A stretch of 27,104 bases of DNA from Parcubacteria group bacterium (GTDB taxonomy: Bacteria > Patescibacteriota > Minisyncoccia > JACPCQ01): contig JACPCQ010000065.1 in assembly GCA_016179715.1 (NCBI GenBank), positions 1 to 27,104 on the forward strand, read 5' to 3'. The notes under the pieces are model-generated. The model was given only the letters and a program-made list of their open reading frames with translations, was not told the DNA's origin and did not search any database. Below, piece after piece: positions 15,660-23,179 of the stretch (position 1 is the first letter of the stretch; each line of letters starts with the position of its first letter). Both the position numbers and the translations under genes were made by a program.

Positions 15660-15674
15660 ACCACAGTTTTTCGG
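15658..15674. repeat. Right copy of 17-bp inverted repeat
   Basis: CCACCACAGTTTTTCGG at 15658-15674 is the exact reverse complement of 14322-14338. It spans the leader of tRNA-Ala and the first two tRNA positions. No short target-site duplication is visible immediately outside the two copies. Confidence 0.7.
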
Positions 15675-15684
15675 GGATCCGTGA

Positions 15685-15690
15685 TTTATA
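15685..15690 (-). promoter_or_regulatory. Possible -10 box of tRNA-Ala
   Basis: TATAAA on the minus strand (15690-15685) would place a start site about 19 nt upstream of the mature tRNA 5' end. No good -35 box is seen. Confidence 0.35.
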
Positions 15691-15728
15691 AACGAGTTTC
15701 AGAAATCCACCGATTGCTTATTATATTG

Positions 15729-15734
15729 TATAAT
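15729..15734 (+). promoter_or_regulatory. -10 box of the CDP-alcohol phosphatidyltransferase gene
   Basis: TATAAT at 15729-15734 lies 22 nt before the ATG at 15757, giving an expected leader of about 16 nt without a Shine-Dalgarno sequence. It differs from the 6-nt spacing seen at six other genes. Confidence 0.45.
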
Positions 15735-15756
15735 AGCAGCATAGACAAGAAAATCC

Positions 15757-16608
15757 ATGATGAACTTTAATGACGAGTTCCCCGAGCGCGAAGACCCCAT
15801 TACCCGCAAAGAAAAAGAATTGCGGGATAATGTAATGGAGCGCATTGGTATCACAAGGCTGATGTGTTTTCCGCATGCGGCCAATATCATCTCTGCCATT
15901 GGCCTTGGCGTTTTTCTTTACGCAGTCGCCGATTACGCGCTTACCCGCTCGCTCTTGCGGCAAGTGTATCTGCTGGGCATTGCGTGGTTTACCGATTTGA
16001 TTGACGGCCCTATTGCAAGAAAAAACAACAGGGTTACCGCGCTGGGAACAGCGCTGGACCACGGGCGTGATTATTTAATGTTCTCCTGGATGATCGCGCT
16101 TGCGTTGCTCAACATCCGCCGTATTCCAGACCCCTTTAAAACTTTTTATTTGCTGATTGCCATCAGTACCGGCATACTGCTTATCATTCTTTTGAAATAT
16201 GTCGTGCGTTATTTGACTCTCCGGCGTTTATTCAGAGAACAAAACGGGCACCTTACGGCAATGCGCTGCGAGTTTCGTTTTTTCCGCTGGTACCTGCGCA
16301 GACATCTGCAAACAACGGCGTTCGGCAGAGGAAGTATCGCATCATTTGCCGTCGGCGACTTGCTGTTTTTGTCCGGTGTGGATATTGAATCTACCGCTCT
16401 TCTCTTTATCGGCATGTTTATTCTGTTTTTACAGCCGGTCTTTTTGGGCGGGTATTTATATGAAACGCTGCTTGAGCCGCAACAAAAAATTCTTGCGTAT
16501 GAACAGACGATTTTGCGACTGCAAAAACTCGCGCACCCGTTGCGCGCTTACCGGCTCCGCCGGCAAGAAAATCTTCAGCGCCGCTCGGAGGCCAAGCGCA
16601 GCAAGTGA
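15757..16608 (+). CDS. CDP-alcohol phosphatidyltransferase family membrane protein
   Basis: This 283-residue multi-pass membrane protein has the complete family signature DGx2ARx8Gx3Dx3D within residues 85-110: DGPIAR, then G, then ALDHGRD. These aspartates bind the metal ions and CDP. The family joins CDP-diacylglycerol or a related CDP-alcohol to an alcohol acceptor in phospholipid synthesis (PgsA-like and others); the acceptor here is not identifiable. The length is above the 180-200 typical of PgsA, with a long basic C-terminal tail (residues 250-283). The second codon is also ATG. It ends in TGA and overlaps the convergent ddl 3' end by 34 bp. Confidence 0.85.
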   Translation: MMNFNDEFPEREDPITRKEKELRDNVMERIGITRLMCFPHAANIISAIGLGVFLYAVADYALTRSLLRQVYLLGIAWFTDLIDGPIARKNNRVTALGTALDHGRDYLMFSWMIALALLNIRRIPDPFKTFYLLIAISTGILLIILLKYVVRYLTLRRLFREQNGHLTAMRCEFRFFRWYLRRHLQTTAFGRGSIASFAVGDLLFLSGVDIESTALLFIGMFILFLQPVFLGGYLYETLLEPQQKILAYEQTILRLQKLAHPLRAYRLRRQENLQRRSEAKRSK

Positions 16609-17543
16609 TCCAGCAACTTCGGGAAAGAAAGCCCGATTGCAGAGGCCGCTTTTGGCAAAAGAGATTCTTTGGTTAAACCGGGAAGCGTATTGGTTTCAAG
16701 CAAGTATAGTTTCCCCTTCGGAGTCAGAATCATATCGCTTCGGGAATAATCACGGCAGCCGAGCAGTTCGTGCGCCCTTTTTGCAAGTCCGGCAACTGCG
16801 GTTTTTATTTCCGGCACAAGCGGAGCAGGGCAGATTTCTTTTGTGGAGCCGTCGTATTTTGCCGTGAAGTCAAATAGACGCTCTTTGTTTTTCGGGATAA
16901 TTTCAATAGCCGGAAGCGCATACTGTTTTTCCCCGCGGAAATGCTCCAGAACTCCGCAGGTAAGTTCTCTTCCCTGAATACACTCTTCAATGAGCACAAC
17001 CGCGCTGTGTTCGCGCGCAGAAGCAATTGCTCCCGGCAACATGGCCGGCTGTGTTGTCTTTGTGATACCAACCGAGGAGCCGGCCGCCGCGGGCTTCACG
17101 ATCCACGGGGGCGGCAACAGACGAACCGCGTGTGTAACGGCCGTCTGCGGCTCTTCCTCTTCGGCAATACTGACTGCTCTCGGCACAGCCAACGCCGCCT
17201 GCTCATACTGCGCCCGCGCGAGATGCTTTTGCATCGCAAGCGCGGATGCAACCCTCCCCGAGCCGGTAAACGGCACTTTGTGATGCTCTAACAGCTCTTG
17301 TACCGTACCGTCCTCTCCGTACTGGCCGTGCAAGGCATTAAAAATAACGTCCACCAACCGAAACACTTGTTGAGGCTTTGTCGGAAGTCCGCCAACATGC
17401 CACGTACCGTCCCGAGAGATAAGTATGTCGACGGGGGCATAACAAAGAGGCAGATTTTCCAATACCTGCTTCCCTGTCTCAAGCGAAACATGATATTCGG
17501 ACGAAGGGCCGCCGCGTAAGACCCCAACACGTATTGTTGTCAT
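16575..17543 (-). CDS. ddl: D-alanine--D-alanine ligase
   Basis: This 322-residue ATP-grasp ligase makes D-Ala-D-Ala for the peptidoglycan stem. Landmarks are VGVLRGGPSSEYHVSLETGK (N-terminal domain; GG-S-E--VS), FNALHGQYGEDGTVQELLE, PFTGSG, the ATP-grasp loop PPPWIVKPAAAGSSVGI, YDGSTKEICPAPL, and the metal site RSDMILTPKGKLYLLETNTLPGLT. I start at the ATG at 17543 (MTTIRVGVLRGG): an upstream open frame to 17669 adds 42 residues unlike the family, and a TATACT box ends 6 nt before 17543. It ends in TGA and overlaps the convergent phosphatidyltransferase gene. It functions downstream of alr. Confidence 0.93.
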   Translation of the reverse strand: MTTIRVGVLRGGPSSEYHVSLETGKQVLENLPLCYAPVDILISRDGTWHVGGLPTKPQQVFRLVDVIFNALHGQYGEDGTVQELLEHHKVPFTGSGRVASALAMQKHLARAQYEQAALAVPRAVSIAEEEEPQTAVTHAVRLLPPPWIVKPAAAGSSVGITKTTQPAMLPGAIASAREHSAVVLIEECIQGRELTCGVLEHFRGEKQYALPAIEIIPKNKERLFDFTAKYDGSTKEICPAPLVPEIKTAVAGLAKRAHELLGCRDYSRSDMILTPKGKLYLLETNTLPGLTKESLLPKAASAIGLSFPKLLDHLLRLASERR

Positions 17544-17549
17544 AAATGC

Positions 17550-17555
17550 AGTATA
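17550..17555 (-). promoter_or_regulatory. -10 box of ddl, leaderless type
   Basis: TATACT on the minus strand (17555-17550) ends exactly 6 nt before the ATG at 17543. No convincing -35 hexamer is seen. The spacing implies a leaderless transcript. Confidence 0.5.
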
Positions 17556-17618
17556 ACGCATTGAGAGAAAAAAGAAACACGAAACCAAAAAGAAAAACGG
17601 CATAAAAGTTACTTTTAC

Positions 17619-17652
17619 AACATTCTCACATTCTGCAGAATGTGAGAATGTT
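17619..17652. repeat. Perfect 34-bp palindrome upstream of ddl
   Basis: AACATTCTCACATTCTG (17619-17635) is followed directly by its exact reverse complement CAGAATGTGAGAATGTT (17636-17652), with no spacer. It starts 76 bp upstream of the ddl ATG and about 64 bp upstream of the -10 box. Neither side has a U-tract, so it suits an operator or repeat element better than an intrinsic terminator. Confidence 0.8.
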
Positions 17653-17708
17653 AAAGGGCGGCAGCGCATACCGCAAGCTGCGTTACGGTCAACTAACGGA
17701 ACATGAGA

Positions 17709-17747
17709 AAAACTTTGCCGGCGGTATCAGGCAAGGTTTTATTTTTT
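17709..17747. terminator. Possible bidirectional intrinsic terminator
   Basis: AAAACTTTGCC (17709-17719) pairs with GGCAAGGTTTT (17730-17740), 11 pairs including one G-U, around a 10-nt loop. On plus it is followed by ATTTTTT; on minus the stem ends in a T run. On minus it would back up the terminator after the M23 operon. Confidence 0.5.
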
Positions 17748-17757
17748 GCCCAGAATA

Positions 17758-17777
17758 CCCTGCGGCTTGCCGCAGGG
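17758..17777. repeat. Perfect 8-bp-stem hairpin with 4-nt loop
   Basis: CCCTGCGG (17758-17765), loop CTTG, CCGCAGGG (17770-17777). No U-tract follows on either strand. It is one of several hairpins in the gene-free interval 17544-17859; I see no coding sequence there. Confidence 0.6.
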
Positions 17778-17790
17778 ATGAATGAAGTGC

Positions 17791-17819
17791 AAAAAAATAA
17801 ATCCCGCCAACGGTGGGAT
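17791..17819 (-). terminator. Intrinsic terminator of the M23 peptidase operon
   Basis: On the minus strand ATCCCACC-GTT-GGCGGGAT (17819-17801) forms an 8-position stem with one A-C mismatch and is followed by TTATTTTTTT (17800-17791). It lies about 40 bp beyond the stop of the 81-residue membrane protein gene, the normal place for a rho-independent terminator. Confidence 0.65.
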
Positions 17820-17859
17820 CAATAACCGCATACTGCACTGCAAGTGGTGCGATTATTGA

Positions 17860-18105
17860 TTAATTTGGAGAAAGCGCTCGGAGCAGAGGTTCTTTGATGC
17901 TGTCAAATATGAGGCGCCCGAGTATGCGAACCGGAGCGGAGAGAAATGTGTTCCAGATATAACTGATACCGTTCCACAGTACCGAGAAGTTCTCACGAAT
18001 CGTCTTGTTATTGAAGAGCGAAGTCAAGCTCACCCCAAACAGGCTCAATATGATGATAAAGATAAGTACGATAACGATAAGTTGAAAAAATCCCTGTTGT
18101 TTCAT
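17860..18105 (-). CDS. Small single-pass membrane protein of unknown function
   Basis: This 81-residue protein has an N-terminal hydrophobic helix (about residues 6-30, FFQLIVIVLIFIIILSLFGVSL) and an amphipathic remainder with aromatic residues (NFSVLWNGISYIWNTF). I do not recognise a family. It begins 8 nt after the M23 peptidase stop on the same strand and precedes a good terminator, so it is almost certainly co-transcribed with the peptidase and may act with it at the envelope. That link is inference from position. No Shine-Dalgarno is seen, which fits coupling to the upstream gene. Confidence 0.65.
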   Translation of the reverse strand: MKQQGFFQLIVIVLIFIIILSLFGVSLTSLFNNKTIRENFSVLWNGISYIWNTFLSAPVRILGRLIFDSIKEPLLRALSPN

Positions 18106-18113
18106 AAAAAATA

Positions 18114-19403
18114 TTAAAGATAACTTAACGGATTTAAGTAGCTGTTATATGAAGCGAGCGGAAGTGTCATAAGCGTACCGCATACGCGGCTGCGATATTG
18201 ATCGACCCTTACTCCCTTTGACGCAAATACCGCGAAATGCAAATGCGGGCCTGTGGTATAGCCGGTGTTTCCGCTGTATCCGATAATATCACCGCGAAAA
18301 ACGCGCTCTCCCATACGCGCACGGGAGAGCGAGAGATGCGCATACAATGTGGACAAATTATTTTGGTGTTCAATAAGCACCCACTTTCCGTACGATACGC
18401 CGTTACACTGCTCGTCCGTATTCCCGATCCCGACAACCACTCCTTCTTCAGCCGCTTTCACCAAGGTTCCGGGTGAAGCGCGCAGATCAATGCCATTATG
18501 CCCTTTTCCATTATAAATCTGTGGGTTTGCTGTCGCAAATGTGGTATTGCCAAAATACTGCGTGATTTTCACCTCATCCAGCGGCCACATAAGCACGCCG
18601 CTTCCGGTCTGCGGTAGGGATTCCGGATCAATCGCAATCCGTATCTCTTCTTCAATGCCACGCAATTCTTCCTCCAAGGCGTTTTTCTTTTGCAAACGAT
18701 CCTCCAGCAATTGCTGATACGCGACCTCGCGGTTCTTAGTTTCAGAAAGCAGCCTATCTTTTGACCGCTTCGCTTGTTCTTCTATGCGGCTTCGGTCTGC
18801 GAGCTCCAGGCGTAATGATTCCATCTGCGTCTTTTCTTTTTCTTTCGCATCCTTTTTTGCGCGCAACTGCTTGTTTAGTTCCTGCAGCTGCAGCATATCC
18901 ACCCGTAATTCCTCTTCAAGCCGTTCCAGATCGTTTAATGACGAAAAAAATACCGAGAGATTCGCGTTCGCAAGAAGTATCTCTACAAGCGACTGCGCTT
19001 CTATTTCTCCAATTGTGCGTAGTGACGTTCCTATCGCCTCGCGACGTTCTCCTATGTTTACCTCCTGTCCGGCAATGGTGTCCGAAATTTCCTCTATGGT
19101 CAGTTCGGAAGCGGCAATACGATTTGTCGTAAGGCGAATGTCCGCCTTGAGTTTATTAATCGTCGCTTCAACCCGCCGAATTTCCCCGGTCAATGTCTGC
19201 GCGTTTGACGCTTCTTTTTCAATCTGCTCCTGGTATGCCGCGATTTCTTGCTCCAGTTCCGCAATTTTTGATTGGCGATTTTCCAGCTCCGCACGCAAGG
19301 CGGCAACATCGGCACGTGCCTCATCTCCGGATAAAAAAGGAAGGAGTCCGAGCGTAAGCGCTACAAGCAAGACAGCGCGAATTTTCGCCTTTCCAAGATT
19401 CAT
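18114..19403 (-). CDS. Secreted coiled-coil M23 (LytM-type) peptidase, EnvC/PcsB-like
   Basis: This 429-residue protein has a signal peptide (about 1-31, IRAVLLVALTLGLLPFLSG then DEARA), a long coiled coil (about 33-265, rich in E, L, Q and R heptads) and a C-terminal LytM/M23 domain (about 290-400). The zinc ligands are visible in GHNGIDLRA (HxxxD) and GPHLHFAVF (HxH), so the domain looks catalytically competent, unlike degenerate EnvC-type activators. Proteins of this layout cut peptidoglycan cross-links or activate amidases during division. It is upstream of the 81-residue membrane protein gene. The ATG is chosen because an extended -10 box lies 6 nt before it and MNLGKAKIRAVLL is a proper signal start. 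Confidence 0.9.
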   Translation of the reverse strand: MNLGKAKIRAVLLVALTLGLLPFLSGDEARADVAALRAELENRQSKIAELEQEIAAYQEQIEKEASNAQTLTGEIRRVEATINKLKADIRLTTNRIAASELTIEEISDTIAGQEVNIGERREAIGTSLRTIGEIEAQSLVEILLANANLSVFFSSLNDLERLEEELRVDMLQLQELNKQLRAKKDAKEKEKTQMESLRLELADRSRIEEQAKRSKDRLLSETKNREVAYQQLLEDRLQKKNALEEELRGIEEEIRIAIDPESLPQTGSGVLMWPLDEVKITQYFGNTTFATANPQIYNGKGHNGIDLRASPGTLVKAAEEGVVVGIGNTDEQCNGVSYGKWVLIEHQNNLSTLYAHLSLSRARMGERVFRGDIIGYSGNTGYTTGPHLHFAVFASKGVRVDQYRSRVCGTLMTLPLASYNSYLNPLSYL

Positions 19404-19409
19404 AACCCT

Positions 19410-19418
19410 ATCATACCA
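19410..19418 (-). promoter_or_regulatory. Extended -10 promoter of M23 peptidase gene, leaderless type
   Basis: On the minus strand TGGTATGAT (19418-19410) is a TG-n extended -10 element whose hexamer TATGAT ends exactly 6 nt before the ATG at 19403. It lies in the 29-bp gap after the gltX stop. Confidence 0.55.
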
Positions 19419-19432
19419 GAAAGAAAACCGCC

Positions 19433-20842
19433 TTACAGCACGGAGATTGCTTTATTGATGCGTGCGATAACTTCTGTCCTACCCAATACCGCTGCGATGT
19501 CAAAAGGATCGGGTGATGCGCGTTTGCCGGTCAGCGCAACACGAAACGGCCAAAGTACCGTTCCGCGTCCGCCCTCTTGCTGCTCGGCATAAGGCATAAT
19601 GCGAGCGCGTAAGTCCTCGGCAAAAAACTTATCCGGAGGCTGTGTTTCCAGTAGCTCCTGCAGCGCCTTCAGGTGTCCGCGCGCATTCTCCGGTGTTTGC
19701 TCCTCTTTCCAAAGCAAGAGCTCCTCCGCATAGTACGGTTCTTCAAAAAAGAAATTCGCGCTTTCGGCTATCTCTCCCAGCACCGACATTCGCGGGAGAA
19801 TCAATGCCCGCACGGCGCTCCAAAAAGAAGGATTTTTTTGAACATGCTTTTGCCACTCCGACTTCATATAGGGTATGACCGCTTTGGTAAAGTCGTCCTC
19901 GGGCATTGCTTTGAGATATTCGCGATTCATCCAATCAAGTTTTGTCGTATCAAACACTGCGCCGCTTTTTTGTACGTCGGCAATATCAAAATGTTCAATA
20001 AGTTCTTCCTTTGTGTAACATTCGCGGTCTCCCTCTCCGTGCCAGCCCAGGAGCGCCATAAAATTCACAAGCGCCTCGGGAAGATAGCCCTGTTGTCGGT
20101 ATTCATTTACCGACACCGCTCCGTGCCGCTTGGAAAGTTTGGAGCGATCATTCCCCAGTATCAGCGGAAGGTGCGCGTACTGCGGGCGCGCGATACCCAG
20201 CGCATCCATAAGCAGTAACTGCTTGGGCGTGTTAGAGATATGATCCTCTCCGCGGATGACGTGCGAAACGCCCAGTTCTGCGTCATCCACCACTACGGCA
20301 AGATTGTAGAGCGGCGCGTCCAGCCGTTTTGCAACAGAAAAATCTCCTAGCAATTCCGCCTGAAAAGAAACTTCTCCGCGAATGAGATCGGCGAAAGTTA
20401 TGAGTCCGGTTGCATCATTACGAAAACGTATAATCCCCTCTCCGGGCGCGGAATCCGCCGCACCGTCGCGAAAATTGCAGATGTGCCGCGGCGGTTCATG
20501 ACGCGTTGTTTGGGCTTCGCGCTCCACCGCGAGTTCTTCCCGGCTGTGCGCACACCAAAATGCCTTTCCCTCGGCAAGCAAACGCTCCAGCGCGGTGCGA
20601 TGTCTGTGTGTCTGAAGAGATTGCTGAAGATGCTGACCGTCCCAGTTTAAACCAAGCCATGTAAGCCCGTTTAGAATATCCTCCTGAAAACGCGGATCGG
20701 AGCGTTCTTGATCCGTATCTTCAATCCGAAGAAAAAATTTACCGTTATAACGGCGCGCAAATAAAAAATTAAAAAGTGCCGTGCGTGCGCCGCCGACATG
20801 CAAAGGGCCGGTGGGAGACGGAGCAAAACGCGTACGTATCAT
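19433..20842 (-). CDS. gltX: Glutamyl-tRNA synthetase
   Basis: This 469-residue class I aminoacyl-tRNA synthetase has the HIGH-type motif in PSPTGPLHVGGARTALFN (residues 9-26) and the KMSKS-type motif in DRSKLSKRHGAVSV (KLSKR at 235-239). RIEDTDQERS and VIRGEDHISNTPKQ are further GluRS landmarks, and the C-terminal anticodon-binding region is complete. It charges tRNA-Glu. Many bacteria use a non-discriminating form that also charges tRNA-Gln, but the sequence alone does not settle this here. The start is 83 bp after murG; a TTGCGT/TATGCT pair (16-nt spacer) could be its own promoter but sits unusually close to the ATG. Confidence 0.94.
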   Translation of the reverse strand: MIRTRFAPSPTGPLHVGGARTALFNFLFARRYNGKFFLRIEDTDQERSDPRFQEDILNGLTWLGLNWDGQHLQQSLQTHRHRTALERLLAEGKAFWCAHSREELAVEREAQTTRHEPPRHICNFRDGAADSAPGEGIIRFRNDATGLITFADLIRGEVSFQAELLGDFSVAKRLDAPLYNLAVVVDDAELGVSHVIRGEDHISNTPKQLLLMDALGIARPQYAHLPLILGNDRSKLSKRHGAVSVNEYRQQGYLPEALVNFMALLGWHGEGDRECYTKEELIEHFDIADVQKSGAVFDTTKLDWMNREYLKAMPEDDFTKAVIPYMKSEWQKHVQKNPSFWSAVRALILPRMSVLGEIAESANFFFEEPYYAEELLLWKEEQTPENARGHLKALQELLETQPPDKFFAEDLRARIMPYAEQQEGGRGTVLWPFRVALTGKRASPDPFDIAAVLGRTEVIARINKAISVL

Positions 20843-20925
20843 AAAAGCATAAAATTTAAAACGTAAAACGCAAAACTAAGATTACAACAATTGTTTATTT
20901 TTCTGCGCGGCAGGTTGCCGATGCT

Positions 20926-22047
20926 TTATTCATGCACCCCGAGTCGGATAATTTCTTCCGCAACCTTACGCGCCGCATCTATACGGGCAAACGATTCGGC
21001 TGCACGCCGCATCTTCTCCAGCCCCGCGGTATCTTGTACGAGCTTGAGCACCTCTGAAACAAGAATATGCGGTGACAAATTTTTTTGCTCAACCACCACC
21101 GCTCCTCCCGCGTGCGCATACGCATACGCGTTTTCCCGCTGATGATCTTGTGCGGAACCCGGAAGCGGAACAAGGATGCTCGGTTTCCCCCATGCCGCAA
21201 TTTCAAAAATGCCGGAACCTGAACGCGCAAGAATGAGCGTACTTGCGCGTGAGGCGTTACGCAAGTGCGCCGCATCAAAAAAAGCAAAGGGGTGATAGCG
21301 TTCCCGCCGAGGATTTTTCTCAAGCACTACCGCTGCGCGCTGGTGCACTTCTTCAAATGAACGCCTGCCGATCTGGTGTATGATTTGCACCTGCGGCACG
21401 AGCTCCGGAAGCGCATCAACCAACACGTCGCTTAACGCCATTGCCCCCTGCGAGCCTCCCAGCACAAGCAACACGGGGACAGACGACTCAAGTCTAAAAA
21501 CCTCACGCGCTTCTTGATCGTTTCCCCCGAGTATGTCCTTGCGTATGGGGTTTCCGACGAGCGCAGTTTTTTCCAAAGGAAAAAACTGCACAGCTTGCGG
21601 AAACGAAACTGCAATCCGCGCGGCAAACGCAGCAGCCCAACGATTAACCCTGCCCGGAATCGCGTCAGACTCATGGATAATAATGGGAACACGGAAAACT
21701 CTGCCCGCAAAAAGCACAGGGAAACTCGCATACCCCCCCGTTGCAAAAATAACATCCGGGAGGGATACAAACATATGTGTGACTGCACGAAACACACCGG
21801 TTATGGTTCGTAAGATATCGGTTACATTCCAAAATGAAACATACCGGCGCATCTTTCCGGCAGGAACACCAATAAATTCAATATCTTCAGCGCGTAACAA
21901 TTCTTCGTCAAACGGACGATCGGACATAAGCTCCAGGCGCAGGCGCGCCAGACGCTTTTCTGCAGCAAGTGCATGCAACTCCCGCGCCACCGCGATAAGC
22001 GGAAAAAAATGTCCTCCGGTTCCTCCTCCGGCAAATAAAATTCTCAT
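20926..22047 (-). CDS. murG: UDP-GlcNAc transferase MurG (lipid II synthesis)
   Basis: This 373-residue GT-B glycosyltransferase adds GlcNAc from UDP-GlcNAc to lipid I, giving lipid II, at the inner face of the membrane. The N-terminal glycine-rich loop ILFAGGGTGGHFFPLIAVA is diagnostic. VIFATGGYASFPV, IIHESDAIPGRVNRW, LVLGGSQGAMAL and the C-terminal ARSGSGIFEIAAWGKPSILVPLPGSAQDHQRENA nucleotide-sugar site are all present. The length is normal. It starts 22 nt after the ftsW stop with no Shine-Dalgarno sequence and is the last mur gene of the amidohydrolase-murD-ftsW-murG operon. Confidence 0.95.
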   Translation of the reverse strand: MRILFAGGGTGGHFFPLIAVARELHALAAEKRLARLRLELMSDRPFDEELLRAEDIEFIGVPAGKMRRYVSFWNVTDILRTITGVFRAVTHMFVSLPDVIFATGGYASFPVLFAGRVFRVPIIIHESDAIPGRVNRWAAAFAARIAVSFPQAVQFFPLEKTALVGNPIRKDILGGNDQEAREVFRLESSVPVLLVLGGSQGAMALSDVLVDALPELVPQVQIIHQIGRRSFEEVHQRAAVVLEKNPRRERYHPFAFFDAAHLRNASRASTLILARSGSGIFEIAAWGKPSILVPLPGSAQDHQRENAYAYAHAGGAVVVEQKNLSPHILVSEVLKLVQDTAGLEKMRRAAESFARIDAARKVAEEIIRLGVHE

Positions 22048-22069
22048 GTGTTCGTTCTTGTTTTTTTTC

Positions 22070-23167
22070 TTACATGCGGGCGCGCTGTTTGGAGATACTC
22101 ACCAGTATGCCGACCTGCGCAAGCGCAACAGCCAATGCGCTTCCCCCCTGACTGATAAAAATAAGCGGGAGACCTGTTAACGGCACTAAACTCGTCATTG
22201 CCGCAATGTTCATAAATGATTGCGTTATAATCAGTATAACAAGACCTGAACCCAATAGTCTACCAAAGTTGTCCGGAGCCTGTCGGCTCACGGCAAGCCC
22301 GCGTACCGCAAAAGCCAAGAACCCAATGATAAGGATTGCGCTTCCGACAAACCCAAACTCCTCACCCAAAACCGCAAAAATAGAGTCCCCGGTCGGTTCC
22401 GGAAGATAGTCAAACTTTTGTCGCCCCATACCGAATCCCCTGCCCCATAAACCGCCGGACCCCAATGCAATAAGCGCCTGACGGATATGATAACCGGCTC
22501 CCTGCACATCAGCGGACGGATTAAAAAACGTAACAATCCGCGAAATACGATAGGGTTCAAGAACAGAAAGCAGTCCGAAAAAAATAAAGCCGAGCAACAC
22601 GAGCAATGCAAGTTGCCGCAGCCGCCCTCCCCCGATGAAAAAAAGCGCGATGGCAGTAATAATCACAACGCTCAAGGTTCCGATGTCCGGCTGGAGCACA
22701 AATACCGCCCCCACTGCGGCAAGCAGTACGACGAAAGGCAACAACCCGGAACGAAATGTTGTGATCGCTTTTTGCCGTACTGCCATCCATGAAGCGAGAT
22801 AGACAACGAGCCCAAATTTTAAAAGTTCGGAGGGCTGGAAGAAAATCGGCCCAAGCACAATCCATCTGCTTGCTCCTCCGGCGCTAAAACCAATGTGCGG
22901 GACAAAGACAAGGAATGATATGCCTAACGTAAAAAGGAAAAAGGGAAGCGCTATTTTCTGCCAATAGCGATACCGCACAGAACTGGTAACGGCAAAAAGG
23001 GCGCCGCCGATTCCGAAGCCGTACGCGATTTGCTTCCCCACGATACGCGCAACGCTTCCTCCGGATTCAAGTAAAAGACCGAGCGAGGCGGACGCAAGCG
23101 TAAAAATGCCTCCCAAAAGCAAAAATCCGACAATGCCCAAAAGTATGCTATCTGCCTTTTTGTACAT
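22070..23167 (-). CDS. ftsW: SEDS-family peptidoglycan polymerase FtsW
   Basis: This 365-residue membrane protein of about ten helices belongs to the FtsW/RodA/SpoVE (SEDS) family, glycosyltransferases that polymerise lipid II with a class B PBP. The landmark region GFGMGRQKFDYLPEPTGDSIFAVLGEEFGFVGS and the C-terminal TSLVPLTGLPLIFISQGGSA are present. Placement between murD and murG favours FtsW (division) over RodA. It starts 12 nt after the murD stop, without a Shine-Dalgarno sequence. Confidence 0.94.
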   Translation of the reverse strand: MYKKADSILLGIVGFLLLGGIFTLASASLGLLLESGGSVARIVGKQIAYGFGIGGALFAVTSSVRYRYWQKIALPFFLFTLGISFLVFVPHIGFSAGGASRWIVLGPIFFQPSELLKFGLVVYLASWMAVRQKAITTFRSGLLPFVVLLAAVGAVFVLQPDIGTLSVVIITAIALFFIGGGRLRQLALLVLLGFIFFGLLSVLEPYRISRIVTFFNPSADVQGAGYHIRQALIALGSGGLWGRGFGMGRQKFDYLPEPTGDSIFAVLGEEFGFVGSAILIIGFLAFAVRGLAVSRQAPDNFGRLLGSGLVILIITQSFMNIAAMTSLVPLTGLPLIFISQGGSALAVALAQVGILVSISKQRARM

Positions 23168-23179
23168 AAATGTTTGCGG

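Noticed and set aside
17544..17669. Longer ddl start at 17669
   Set aside because: The extra 42 residues are unlike any Ddl and would run through the -10 box and the palindrome.
20843..20925. Dedicated gltX promoter (TTGCGT, 16 nt, TATGCT)
   Set aside because: The -10 candidate ends only 3 nt before ATG, which would put the transcript start inside the gene; readthrough from murG is equally likely.
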